Shown here in pieces: positions 19,886 through 29,774 of a stretch of DNA of 64,000 nucleotides (position 1 is its first letter; each line of letters starts with the position of its first letter). Location of the stretch: positions 1 through 64,000 of the forward strand of contig JAAYVE010000057.1 of NCBI GenBank assembly GCA_012517315.1, in the 5' to 3' direction. Source of the DNA: Deltaproteobacteria bacterium (GTDB lineage Bacteria; Desulfobacterota; Syntrophobacteria; Syntrophobacterales; Syntrophobacteraceae). The translations under genes and the position numbers were made by a program. Under the pieces are notes generated by a model. The model did not search any database and was not told the DNA's origin. It saw nothing but the letters and a program-made list of their open reading frames with translations.

Positions 19886-20677
19886 CTAACCGCGGAACAG
19901 CCGCTTGAAACGCTCCAGGAAGCCATCCCCGTAGCCGTTGTCGAAGGGAATGCTCTCACCGTTGAGACGCGCCGCAATGCGCTGAAATGCGATACCGGCC
20001 TTGCTCCCCCGATCATGAACCAAAGGCACACCCCGGTTGGTGGAAATCACCACGTCCTCGCTCTCGGGAACCACGCCCAGCAGGGGCACGGAAAGGAGGT
20101 TCACGATATCCTCCGTGGACATCATGTCCCCCTTCTTCACCATGCGGTAATTGAGGCGGTTGACGATGAGGTGAATATCCTTGAGAAGGCTGGCCTCCAG
20201 CAACCCGATGACCCGGTCCGCATCCCGGATGGCCGAGACTTCGGGTGTCGTGACCACAATGGCGATTTCCGCGCCTGCCACGGCGTTCTTGAATCCTCGC
20301 TCAATACCTGCGGGGCAGTCGATGATGACGAAATCAAACTCCTCCGCCAGCTGCCTGCACAACTCCTTCATCTGTTCCGGCTGCACCGCGTCTTTCTCCC
20401 GCGTCTGAGCGGCAGGGATGATGAAGAGGTTGTTCAGCTTTCGATCCCGCAGCATGGCCTGTTCCTTGCGGCATTTTCCCTCGATGATGTCCACGAGATT
20501 GTATACGATTCGGTTTTCGAGCCCCATCACCACGTCGAGGTTTCGCAGGCCGATGTCTGCATCCAGCATCACGACGCTGTGTTTCTTCTTTGCAAGGACA
20601 GTCCCGATGTTGGCGACCGTCGTGGTCTTTCCGACGCCGCCCTTTCCCGAAGTGACTACAATGGTCTTGCCCGCCAT
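19886..20677 (-). CDS. minD: Septum site-determining ATPase MinD
   Basis: This 263-residue ParA-family ATPase has the deviant Walker A GKGGVGKT at residues 11-18, DADIGLRNLD as switch I, and FVIIDCPAGIE as Walker B. The C-terminus FLERFKRLFRG is the amphipathic membrane-targeting helix. It recruits MinC and is released by MinE. It ends 16 bases before minE. Confidence 0.97.
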   Translation of the reverse strand: MAGKTIVVTSGKGGVGKTTTVANIGTVLAKKKHSVVMLDADIGLRNLDVVMGLENRIVYNLVDIIEGKCRKEQAMLRDRKLNNLFIIPAAQTREKDAVQPEQMKELCRQLAEEFDFVIIDCPAGIERGFKNAVAGAEIAIVVTTPEVSAIRDADRVIGLLEASLLKDIHLIVNRLNYRMVKKGDMMSTEDIVNLLSVPLLGVVPESEDVVISTNRGVPLVHDRGSKAGIAFQRIAARLNGESIPFDNGYGDGFLERFKRLFRG

Positions 20678-20773
20678 AACACCACCTTGCCATTACAAGG
20701 TTTATGGATGCACCCGCCTGACATGGCTCCCTGGATGCTTCACACCTGTCCAATGTTTGATCCGTCGCCCCAC

Positions 20774-21457
20774 TCAAATGGTGATCACCTCGATGAGATT
20801 GTTCTGGATTTCCGCTATTTCGAAACGCTTCGGAGTGGGCTTGTTCCCGCGGGGTGGAACCGCCACGAGGTCGGCGATGCGAATCTGGTTCGGTTCGATG
20901 CTCAACGCCCAAATCTTGGCCGACCGATTGCCCCCGGCTCCGGCGTGGGCAACTCCCCGAAGATTTCCAAAAACAATGATGTCCCCCATGGCCAGGACTT
21001 CGGCCCCTGGATTGACATCGCCCAGTATGAGGCAGTCGGAGGGGGCAACAATCTGCATTCCCGACCGGCAGGTATGCTTCACGATGAGAGGGGCATTGTC
21101 CTGCTGTTTGGACTTGGAGACCTTGGAATCCAATGGGGATCCCCCATTCCTGGTATCCAGCCAGAAGGAAAGATCCTCTTCCAACCTGACCTCGGCTAGA
21201 CTCGCTCCCCCATGGTCTTTGAGCACCCGGTGAATCTGCAGAATCTCGTCGGTCCCGAAAGCCCGATTCCTCGCGTCCAGAGCCACAGTCGACCGCTGGA
21301 AGAACTCCCGCGATTCCTTCAGACGCCGCTCCAGGTAAGTCAGTATCTCCGCAAAGGGCGTATCCCGATCGGGAATCAGGGTGAATCCCTTTCGGGTGGC
21401 CTTGATCTGGACGGGAAGAGTATCGCTCGGCTGCATGACTGGAATGACGCTGTCCAC
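20774..21457 (-). CDS. minC: Septum formation inhibitor MinC
   Basis: This 227-residue protein has the N-terminal FtsZ-inhibiting domain and the C-terminal beta-helix (IVKHTCRSGMQIVAPSDCLI, GDVNPGAEVLAMGDIIVFG, LRGVAHAGAGGN), as in MinC. The start is uncertain: GTG at 21457 or ATG at 21436, neither with a strong ribosome site. It lies 96 bases before minD. Confidence 0.93.
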   Translation of the reverse strand: MDSVIPVMQPSDTLPVQIKATRKGFTLIPDRDTPFAEILTYLERRLKESREFFQRSTVALDARNRAFGTDEILQIHRVLKDHGGASLAEVRLEEDLSFWLDTRNGGSPLDSKVSKSKQQDNAPLIVKHTCRSGMQIVAPSDCLILGDVNPGAEVLAMGDIIVFGNLRGVAHAGAGGNRSAKIWALSIEPNQIRIADLVAVPPRGNKPTPKRFEIAEIQNNLIEVITI

Positions 21458-21673
21458 ATGGCAATGTCTTGTCGGCAGTGGTTATTGGGACTCTGACCGA
21501 CCCCGGACCACCTTTCCACATTTCCCCTGGAACCCGATCTTCCCACCCCCGCAGCTTTGGCAAAAGCGCTCTGCCCCCACGGGTCAGAGGAACCTGGAGA
21601 CCTTTCCGGATAACGCTTTCCAACTCCGCAGGGAGAGGCAGGGGGAGGTTTCCTGGGACACTTGAAAATCTTT

Positions 21674-22276
21674 TTACCCCATTCCGTTCTCAGGAAGCAA
21701 GAACCATCGGCGCAATTCAAGCCAGCTGCTGACTCGTGGAAAAGCCTCCGCATGGGGAGTGCGATTCCAGGGTTGGTCGAACAGGATCGGCTGAATTCCC
21801 TCCCGGGCAAGGAGGGCGCACGTCTCCCAACGGTCCTCCAGGAAGTAGCGGATCCCCAGTTCTCTTAGAATCCTCAATTTGATCTCGGGGGCTCCCGTGG
21901 CAATCACCTGGATTCGGTCCGGATCGACATTTCCAAGGGTTTTTCGCAACCACAGGAGAATGGAGTCGGGCCAGATGCGGGCGGTGACAAAACGCAGCGT
22001 GCCATGCTGCGCGAGATCGGTGAGCACGTCGGGGGCCGCCGGCATGGGTGGGGTCTCCAGCGTGTGATGGTCATCGAGAGTGAGGCAGATGAGATCGTCG
22101 ATGATCTCTTTTTTCACATCCAGGCAACGGTACAGGTCATATTGCCGGATGTCGTCCTTGGTGAGATGGGCAAGCCCGTAGCGTTCTCTGGCAAGTCTCA
22201 CGAAAAGGGCCATGGTGTCCGCAACCACCCCGTCCACGTCGAAGGCGATGTGTGCTGGATCAATGGTCAGGTTCAA
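21674..22276 (-). CDS. HAD-superfamily phosphatase/nucleotidase-like protein
   Basis: This 200-residue protein has the HAD motif I IAFDVDGVVADTM, with the nucleophile Asp and acid/base Asp. Later elements are FVTARIWPD (motif II region) and YFLEDRWETC (motif IV region). It may dephosphorylate a small metabolite; the substrate is unknown. The start is taken as TTG at 22276 because GAGGAGG lies 6-7 bases upstream and the open frame further up overlaps the preceding gene. It probably shares a transcript with the CoA-transferase/GNAT gene, 14 bases away. Confidence 0.8.
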   Translation of the reverse strand: MNLTIDPAHIAFDVDGVVADTMALFVRLARERYGLAHLTKDDIRQYDLYRCLDVKKEIIDDLICLTLDDHHTLETPPMPAAPDVLTDLAQHGTLRFVTARIWPDSILLWLRKTLGNVDPDRIQVIATGAPEIKLRILRELGIRYFLEDRWETCALLAREGIQPILFDQPWNRTPHAEAFPRVSSWLELRRWFLLPENGMG

Positions 22277-22289
22277 CGAGCATTCCTCC

Positions 22290-24259
22290 TCAGCAGTCGG
22301 TGAAACACGTCTGAGCCGGTTCGTCAAAGCGAAATGCGATTTCGTAAACGCCGTCCTCGAGTGAGCTGTGCACCACGTATCCCACCTTGTAGAAAACGGA
22401 AAGCATTCTCCGATTGCCTGCGAGAACGTAGGCCGAAAATCCGGTGATCCCCTTTTTCTTGGCGATCTCGCACAGATAGCGGAGGAGAAAGGAACCGATT
22501 CCAAGCCTCTGCCATTCCGCGCGGACGGCAAAATCCACTTCCGCCATATTCGTCTTTTGATCGAGGATATAGCGTCCCATCCCGACGATCGTCTCGTTTC
22601 CAATGGGGCCGGTCACTCCCACGATGGTCATTTCATGCTCGTAGTCGATGTTGCACATCCCCTGCGTGTTCCGATGGGGAAAAACCTTCATGGCGGACAG
22701 AAACCGGTAGTAGATGTCCTGGTCGGGCAGGGAATAGAAAAACTCCTGGAGAGCCCTTTCATCAGTGGGTTTGATGGGCCTGAAAAAAACCTTCAGGTCT
22801 CCCGGAAAGACCCGATCCGTTTCCCACTGGCCCGGCTCAAGAAGGGTGGGTGGGAGCCCGGTCGCTCCCTCCCCGTCGAATATCTGGTCTGTTTCCCATT
22901 GGTTCGGATAGAGCGACTCGAATACGGGTTGCAGAATCTGATCCTGGTAGATGTAACGCAGTCGCTTGGCCTCTTCAAGAAGAGACTCCCTGAACTTGGG
23001 GTGGGCGATATTGATGAGGGCTAAGGCCCTCTCCCGCACCGTTTTCCCATGGAGGTAGGCGACGCCGAATTCCGTTACGACCAAGCGCACACTGCTGCGG
23101 GGCCCCACCACCCCCCCCCGTGGGTCAGGTGGCTCACGATGCGCGAGCGCTTCCCATCGGTCGTGGTGGAGGGGAGCACGATGATGGACTTGCCGTTTCG
23201 GGCGAGGGAAGCGCCGTGGATGAAATCCACGTAACCGCCGATGCCGCTGTAAAAGCTGTGACCGATGGAATCGGCGCACACCTGCCCCGTCAGGTCGATT
23301 TCCAGGGCGGAGTTGATGGAGACCATGTTGTCGTTCTTGCACACAACCCGTCTTTCGTTGACATAGTCAATGGGATACATCTCCACGACAGGGTTGTTGT
23401 GAACAAACTCATAAAGGGCCCGGCTCCCAAGGCACAGACTCGCGATCATCTTCCCTGGATGCAGCGTCTTGCGCCGACCCGTCAAAACTCCCTTTTCCAC
23501 CAGTGCCAGGTGAGCGTCCGTGAGGATTTCCCCGTGCACACCCAGATCCTTTTTTTCCTTCAGGGACATGAGGACCGTGTTCGCCATGCGCCCGACACCC
23601 ACCTGGATGGTGGAACCGTCCTCTACCAGGGCCGAAACATACTGGGCGATCCGATCCGCCACGGCGCTGCGGATCGTGTGTGTCATTTCCAGAAGGGGCT
23701 CTTCACACTCCACGAAATGATGCATCTGGCTCACGTGAAGAAAACTGTCCCCGAAAGTGCGCGGCATGAGCGGGTTGACCTGAGCGACCACGGTTTTGGC
23801 CGTCTGGGCCGCCGCCTTGTTGATGTCCACCGCAATGCCGAGGGAACAGAACCCATGTTTGTCCGGAGGGGAAACCTGGACGAGGGCGACGTCCAGTTCC
23901 CAGGAATCGTCCTCCCGAAAAAGGTTGGGAACCGATGAGAAATAGGTGGGAACGTAGTCCGCCAATCCCTGGTTCACCGCCCTTCTCGTCTTTTCCCCGA
24001 TGAAGAACGTTTTGATCCTGCAATGCTTTTGCAGCTCGCTCCAGTCTTCCGGGATGCACCCCATGGAGAGGTTCTGCACCAATTCGAGATCCCGGTGCTC
24101 GGGAACAACCCGCAGGAGGGAACGGACCAATTCCTGCGGTTCGCTGCATGCCGAACCCACAAAGATCCTGTTGCCATCCTGAAGGATGCGCCCGAGGATG
24201 GTCTCCGCATCGCCAAGGCGTTGCCTGTAATAGTCTTTCCACCGGGTTTCAAATAACAT
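22290..24259 (-). pseudogene. Acetyl-CoA hydrolase/CoA-transferase fused to GNAT acetyltransferase, split by a frameshift in a G9 run
   Basis: The first frame (24259 to about 23110) encodes an acetyl-CoA hydrolase/4-hydroxybutyrate CoA-transferase-like domain (VGVGRMANTVLMSLKEKKDL, YSGIGGYVDFIHGASLARNG). At 23111-23119 a run of nine C on the plus strand (G9 in the mRNA) ends the match. One added G would give HGGGVVGPRSSVRLVVTEFG, continuing in the frame down to 22290. That frame finishes the transferase (TEFGVAYLHGKTVRERA) and adds a GNAT domain (VDFAVRAEWQRLGIGSFLLR). The whole would be about 656 residues, a known fusion type in deltaproteobacteria. Either the run is miscounted, the gene is broken, or the tract is variable. 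The ATG at 24259 is used. Confidence 0.85.
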
Positions 24260-24439
24260 GTTCGGTCGAAAACCTCTTCCTGCGCCCCGCTACCCCTTGA
24301 GATAAAAAGCTCCTGAACTGCAAGGCCGCGCAGTCTGCAGAAATCCTGCGGTCGTCCCCTTTCTCCCCAACTGGAAAGTCAAGACGCCTTTTCAGTCTAA
24401 CACAAAACCGCAGGCGAGACGCAAAGGTTCACATGGGAT

Positions 24440-25360
24440 TCACGGCCCCACGTCCCCGTAGACGACCTTGGAGAGGGCTCCCGGCTGCTGCCAGCCGTCC
24501 CTTTGCGCGAGGAGATCCAAATGGAGCGTCGTCCACTCCTCCAAGGGGAAATATGGGAGATCGAGCATTTCCCGCGTGTCCACCAGTTTGAAGTAGTTCC
24601 TGCAGAGGCGGCAGTACTGGATTCTGTAGTTGGGCTCACTCTCCGCATAAAGATATCCGAGAGACTCATGGTGACGGTTGTCGCAGGAGGGGCACTGCAG
24701 GCGGTGAAGCTTCCAACGGGTAGAACACCATGAGCAGTAAGCCCGACGTTCACCTTCGCCGACGGAAAAGAGCAGGGCGGGAAGGGATCCGCAAATGGGG
24801 CAGTAGCCCTTCATCCAGCCCTCGGGAACCGGGAAACGCTCCGTCAGGTCCAGCGCCCCCCGCTCAATGGACGGCCTAATGCAACTCCTCCCCAGAAAGA
24901 AAAAGGACACAAGGTCCTCTTGTGCAAGGGGGATTTCCTCCTCCCAATCCACCCAACCTTCCTCCCCGGAAAAAATACGCCACACGGATCCCCCATCGGA
25001 ATGCGGGGCATCTCTGAAGAGAAGCTCCGCAAGAACACCGTGGGCTCTCCTCAGAGACTGGTTGGTCTCCGGGATGTGGGGAAGAATCGAACGATGGATC
25101 TCTTGAGCGGACTCCACATCCAGGGGAAACTCCCACCGCCGGCAAAGGGGAAACCCATTGTCCCACTTGGCCCGCACCAGGTCTGCCGCAATGGAAGGGG
25201 GGGAGACGGTCACCCCCCGTTTCACCGAAACCTGAAGGAGAAAAAGCGCTTCCAGAAAGGGGTAGATGTCGCCATAGGCAGGCTTTTGCTTCTTCGCCAA
25301 GCTGAGGGAACGAAGAATCGCTTCTCTTTCCTTGTCACAGTCCGAATGGGAATACGCCAT
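24440..25360 (-). CDS. fdhE: Formate dehydrogenase accessory protein FdhE
   Basis: FdhE is a cytoplasmic rubredoxin-like iron protein needed for formate dehydrogenase maturation before Tat export. The 306-residue protein has four CxxC pairs in its last 130 residues: CPIC, CSWC, CPSC and CRLC, as in FdhE. The ATG at 25360 (MAYSHSDCDK) is my choice with a modest AAGGGG upstream; a longer N-terminus is possible. It is the third gene after fdhA and fdhB on the same strand, with a 177-base gap. Confidence 0.9.
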   Translation of the reverse strand: MAYSHSDCDKEREAILRSLSLAKKQKPAYGDIYPFLEALFLLQVSVKRGVTVSPPSIAADLVRAKWDNGFPLCRRWEFPLDVESAQEIHRSILPHIPETNQSLRRAHGVLAELLFRDAPHSDGGSVWRIFSGEEGWVDWEEEIPLAQEDLVSFFFLGRSCIRPSIERGALDLTERFPVPEGWMKGYCPICGSLPALLFSVGEGERRAYCSWCSTRWKLHRLQCPSCDNRHHESLGYLYAESEPNYRIQYCRLCRNYFKLVDTREMLDLPYFPLEEWTTLHLDLLAQRDGWQQPGALSKVVYGDVGP

Positions 25361-25537
25361 GGAAACCACCCCTTCAAGCACGAAAACGGGGGACCCCGGA
25401 CAGATCCGGCTTCCCCCGCGCGAAAGAATTTTCACTGCGTCGTGATTTGCCTTTTTCCGTTCGGATGGAAGAAACGGTACGGCCATCTCATCCGAACGGT
25501 TCCCTACCGAGATGCACCGGGGCTGGAGAGCTTCGTC

Positions 25538-26245
25538 TCAAACCCAGTCCCTCTTTCGCAGCCCTCCTGCAAGAAGCTTGCGAATGAACCCCGGGTTCAC
25601 GCTGGCAATGGCGTTCTTGTGGTATTTTCTGGGTTCGTCCACCACCAGGTAGATCACCCGGATCTGATCCGCATCGATCAACTGGGCCTTGGGATACTTC
25701 CCCTTGAGCTTTTCCAGGCGCTCTTGGGCCAGCTTGAGCATGGCCTCCCGGTCGCCGAAGTTCATGGCCCCCGTGGGGCAAATCTTCACGCAGGCCGGCA
25801 GCAAACCGTTGCTGACGCGGTCGATGCACATCGTGCATTTGACAATCTGCCCGTTCTTCCCCTTCCTAGGAATGTCATACGGGCAGGAGGAGCGCACCTC
25901 GTCGAACGGGGCTTCCTTGCTCTTTTCCAGGTAAACCACGGCTCCCGTGGCTTCGTCCTGCACCACCCCCCCCTGGACATAGCCTTCGATGGTGTCCTTG
26001 CAGGGAGGCTCCAGGCAGTGCCTGCACTGGTCTGGAAAGAAATACCAGGCCGGTTTGCCGTCCACTTCCTGTTCACTGTATCGCACGAGTTTGAAAGTGC
26101 TCCCATCCAGATCGGGGGGGTTCTGGTAACTTCCCTGATTCTTGGTGGGGACCGTGGCGTTCTGGTTCCAGTTCTTGCATGCCATCTGGCATCCCCTGCA
26201 GGCCGTACATTTCGTCGTGTCGATGAAGAAGCTTTTTCCAGCCAT
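25538..26245 (-). CDS. fdhB: Formate dehydrogenase beta subunit, 4Fe-4S electron-transfer protein
   Basis: This 235-residue ferredoxin-type subunit carries electrons from FdhA. Cysteine clusters are CTACRGCQMACKNW, CRHCLEPPC, a Cys in SSCPYDIPR, CTMCIDRVSNG and CVKICPTGAM, enough for four [4Fe-4S] centres. I see no C-terminal membrane helix, unlike E. coli FdnH. This suggests a soluble periplasmic FdhAB dimer that passes electrons to cytochromes, as in sulfate reducers. It starts 3 bases after the fdhA stop. Confidence 0.95.
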   Translation of the reverse strand: MAGKSFFIDTTKCTACRGCQMACKNWNQNATVPTKNQGSYQNPPDLDGSTFKLVRYSEQEVDGKPAWYFFPDQCRHCLEPPCKDTIEGYVQGGVVQDEATGAVVYLEKSKEAPFDEVRSSCPYDIPRKGKNGQIVKCTMCIDRVSNGLLPACVKICPTGAMNFGDREAMLKLAQERLEKLKGKYPKAQLIDADQIRVIYLVVDEPRKYHKNAIASVNPGFIRKLLAGGLRKRDWV

Positions 26246-26248
26246 GGC

Positions 26249-29200
26249 TTACACCCCCTTCTTGCGCACGTTCACCATGAAGGCCTTGCTCTCGGGAATC
26301 CGGGTATTGGGATCTCCGACGGACGCCGTCAGGAGGTTTGCGCTGTCGCCCCCTTCCGCGGGCCATACCCATCCATAATGATACGGCAATCCCACCTCAT
26401 GGATTTCCTGATCATGGATCTTGAACGGTTTGAACCGCTTGGTCACCAGTGCCACGGCTTCCAGGGACCCTCTCGGGGACTCCACGATGACCTTCTCGCC
26501 GTTCTGGATGCCCCGGAGCTTGGCAAGCTCCTCGCTCATCTCCACGAACACCTGCGGCTGGGCCTCAATGAGCCAGGGAAGCCATCGGGTGAGAACTCCC
26601 GTCTGCCAGTGCTCGGTCACCCGATAGGACGTGCCCACGAAGGGGAACCTGGGGTCGCAGGTCATCCTCACGTCCTTGTCCGTCTTGTAAGTCACCGCCA
26701 CTGGATTGATCAGTTGAGCGCCGAACAGGTTCTTCTCCACGGGGCACTCCAAGGGTTCGTAGTGCTCCGGGAAAGGTCCGTCCTTCAATCCGGGACCAAA
26801 GATGGAGCCGTACCCGTCGGGTTTCATGATGAAGGGGAGTTTTCCGTCCTCTCGCGCCGTTCCATCGGGGTTCTTGAGGGGATACCATGGACCGTCGGGA
26901 ACGTCCCCCTTCCACTTCTGGGAGACGTACTTGCCGTCCTTCACCTCCCCCACGAACTCCACCACCGGCTTCTTGGGATTCCAGGGTTTGCCGGTGGGAT
27001 CCACCGACGCCCGGTTATAAATGATGCGGCGGTTGACCGGCCAGCACCACGCCCATTTGGGATAAAGCCCGATGCCGCTGGGATCGGAGTTGTCCCTGCG
27101 GGCCATGTTGTTGCCCTCGTTGTTGTAGCTCTGGCAATAGATCCAGTTGCCCGAGGAGGTGGACCCGTCGTCCTTCAACATGGCGAAAGCAGGAACGAGA
27201 TCCCCCGCCTTGTACGTCTTGTCTCCAACGGTGGTGTCTTTCAGAAAATAGCCATTGACCGCCTTGGCGACTTTGTGGGGATCAAAGGCATGATTGGTGG
27301 CGTAATCCCACTTGAGATTCAGTATGGGATCGGGGAAGGCGCCTCCCGGCTTCTTGTAAAGGGCCCGGATCTCGTTGAAGAGCTCCACAATGATGTCCCC
27401 GTCCGGCTTGGACTTGCCCGCAGGGTTCTGGGCCTTGTAACGCCACTGGACCCAGCGCCCGCTGTTGGAAATGGAGCCCTCCTTTTCCATGGACGCGGCG
27501 CACGGCAGGAAGAATACCTCCGTCTTGATCTTCTTGGGATTCATTCCGGGGCCCTTCCAAAAGGATGCCGTCTCGTTGTCGAAGAGGTTCACCACCACCA
27601 TCCAGTCCAGGTTCGCCAGGGCTTGGCGGGTCTTGTTGGAGTTGCCGCCGCTGCAGGCTGGATTCTGTCCCCAGGAGAAGAATCCGGAGATTTCCTTACG
27701 GTACATCGCATCGAAAAGATCGAGCCAGCTGTAGGACTTCCCATCCTGGAGCTTGGGCAGCCAGGCGTAGCAGAACTCGTTTTCGGGCTTGGCCACGTCT
27801 CCGTACATGGTCTTGAGGAAGCTCACCATGTACTTGGGACGGTTCTGCCACCAGTTGGCGCTGCGGGGATCCTTTGTGACCGGAGTGAACTTCTTGTTGT
27901 AGTCGGCTAAAGTGGGCACCGAAGCACTCGGCACCGGCAGATAGCCGGGATAGATGTGAAAGAGCAAGCCCGCATCGGTGGATCCCTGAACGTTGGATTC
28001 CCCGCGAAGGGCGTTCACTCCACCTCCCGCCACCCCCATGTTGCCCAGGAGCAGCTGGATGATGCACATGGCCCGGATGTTCTGCACCCCCACCGTGTGC
28101 TGCGTCCAACCCATGGCGTACATGATGGTCCCGGCCTTGTCGGGAACCCCCGTGGCGGCATAGGCCTCATAGACCTTCAGCAGCTGGTCCTTGGGCGTCC
28201 CGGTCACCTTGGAAACGGTATCCATGTCGTACCGGGAATAATGCTTCTTGAGCAGCTGGAAGACACACTTGGGATCCTGCAGGGTGAGGTCCTTATTGGG
28301 AATGCCCTTTTCATCGAGTACATAGGCCCAGGAAGAGCTGTCGTAAGCCCTTTTCTCCGCATCGAAGCCCGAGAACAGACCATCCTTGAAATCGTATTTG
28401 TCGCCAAGGATATAGGCTGCGTTGGTGTAATTGACGACGTAATCCTTGAAATACTTTTCGTTTTCAATAATGTACTTGATCATGCCCCCCAGGAAGGCGA
28501 TGTCCGTTCCCGAACGCAGAGAAGTGTAAATATCGGCTTTGGAGGAGGTCTGCGTGAAACGGGGGTCGACACTGATGAGGGTGGCGCCGTTGTCTTTCGC
28601 TTTCATCACCCATTTGAAGGAAATGGGATGGTTGGAAGCCGGATTCGCTCCCATGGCCAGGATACAGTCACTGTTCGCCAGATCATTCCAGTGATTGGTC
28701 ATCGCACCGCGTCCGAACGACTCTGCCAGAGCCGCTACCGTGGCGCTGTGTCAAATACGGGCCTGGTGTTCGATATAAACCATCCCAAGGGCACGCAGCA
28801 TGGCCTGGTAAATCCAGCACTCCTCATTGTCCAGGGCGGCGCTGCCTACGGAAGCGATTGCCTCGCAGCGGTTGACCACCTGCCCCTTTTCGTCCTTCAC
28901 CTTGAAGCTGGCATCCCGGCTCTTTTTCACCCTCTTGGCGATTTCCTTCAAGGCCCAGTCCCAGGTCTTTTCCTGCCACTTGTCCGAATTGGGCGCCCGG
29001 TAGAGCACCTTGGTGAGCCGCTTCGGGTTCTGCGCCAGTTGATAGAGGGAAGCGCCTTTCGCACAAAGGGAGCCCTGGTTGATGGGATTGTCGGCGTCGC
29101 CTTCCGTGTAGATCACTTGCCCCGTCTTGGCATCCGTATGACAGATGATCCCACATCCGACACCGCAGTAACAGCAGATGCTCGGCGTCTCCTTGGCATT

Positions 29201-29323
29201 CTTGGTGCGCAACTCCCAAGCATAAGCCTCGACGGGACGTAGATCCAATCCCATTCCGCTCAAGGCCAGCCCGGCAGTCGCCGCACCAGAGACCCTCAGA
29301 AAATCTCTTCGCGTCAGCTTCAT
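26249..29323 (-). CDS. fdhA: Selenocysteine-containing formate dehydrogenase catalytic subunit (TGA at 28751-28753 read as Sec)
   Basis: This is the periplasmic Mo/W-bisMGD formate dehydrogenase, which oxidises formate to CO2. The frame is interrupted only by TGA at 28751-28753. Read as selenocysteine it gives ARI-U-HSATVAALAESFG, the exact active-site context of formate dehydrogenases (Sec191). The protein is then 1024 residues. The Tat signal TRRDFLR at residues 4-10 is followed by a hydrophobic stretch, and the [4Fe-4S] motif CYCGVGC with a later Cys87 comes next. The ATG at 29323 has GGAGGG upstream. An inverted repeat TATGCT-N6-AGCATA at 29459-29476 may be regulatory. A generic annotator would split the gene at 28751. 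Confidence 0.96.
28712..28753 (-). promoter_or_regulatory. Selenocysteine codon and probable bacterial SECIS region of fdhA
   Basis: Bacterial SECIS elements lie directly after the UGA inside the coding region. The next 39 bases (TGACACAGCGCCACGG and on, with GGCTCTGG) resemble the E. coli fdhF/fdnG context TGACAC..GGTCTG. I did not fold it; the role rests on position and context. Confidence 0.55.
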
Positions 29324-29774
29324 ACTCTGCCCTCCATAGTCCATCCGATCCACACAAACCGTGATTTAAACGCCTGTGAGGCTCTCCAGAAGTCTCAGAG
29401 GCTACCAGTCGCAGGGACTCACCTCCTTTCTTTGTGAACAACGAGACAAAGATGCTCCTATGCTCGGTTCAGCATATATTTCAAGATACGCTTACACTTG
29501 GGGCTAGACATGATGTGTGCTCGAGCAGGGAACAAAGGTGGATGAAATGATAGACTGCTAAAACAGTTTGCATATTAGCGCGCCGGTGGAAGCGCTGTCA
29601 ATGAGTATCTGGAGATGTGGAGGGGCCTCACGCCCGGCACGGCACCGCCAAGAACGAACCTTTTGAAGAGGCCGACAGGGAATGATCTCAAGGGCGTTCT
29701 TGATATTGTGACAAATGACACAAAGCCTGTCCCCCGTGCAGGAGTGCCTGAAAGCGGCCCTCACATTCCCCTTC
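29324..29774. other. Intergenic region upstream of fdhA
   Basis: No gene is supported in these 451 bases. The inverted repeat TATGCT-CGGTTC-AGCATA at 29459-29476, about 140 bases before fdhA, is the only structure I would single out as a possible operator. Confidence 0.35.

Noticed and set aside
24920-27910. 996-codon open frame on the plus strand
   Set aside because: It lies antisense to fdhE, fdhB and fdhA in high-GC codons, is low in recognisable motifs, and has no ribosome site; it is a shadow of real genes.
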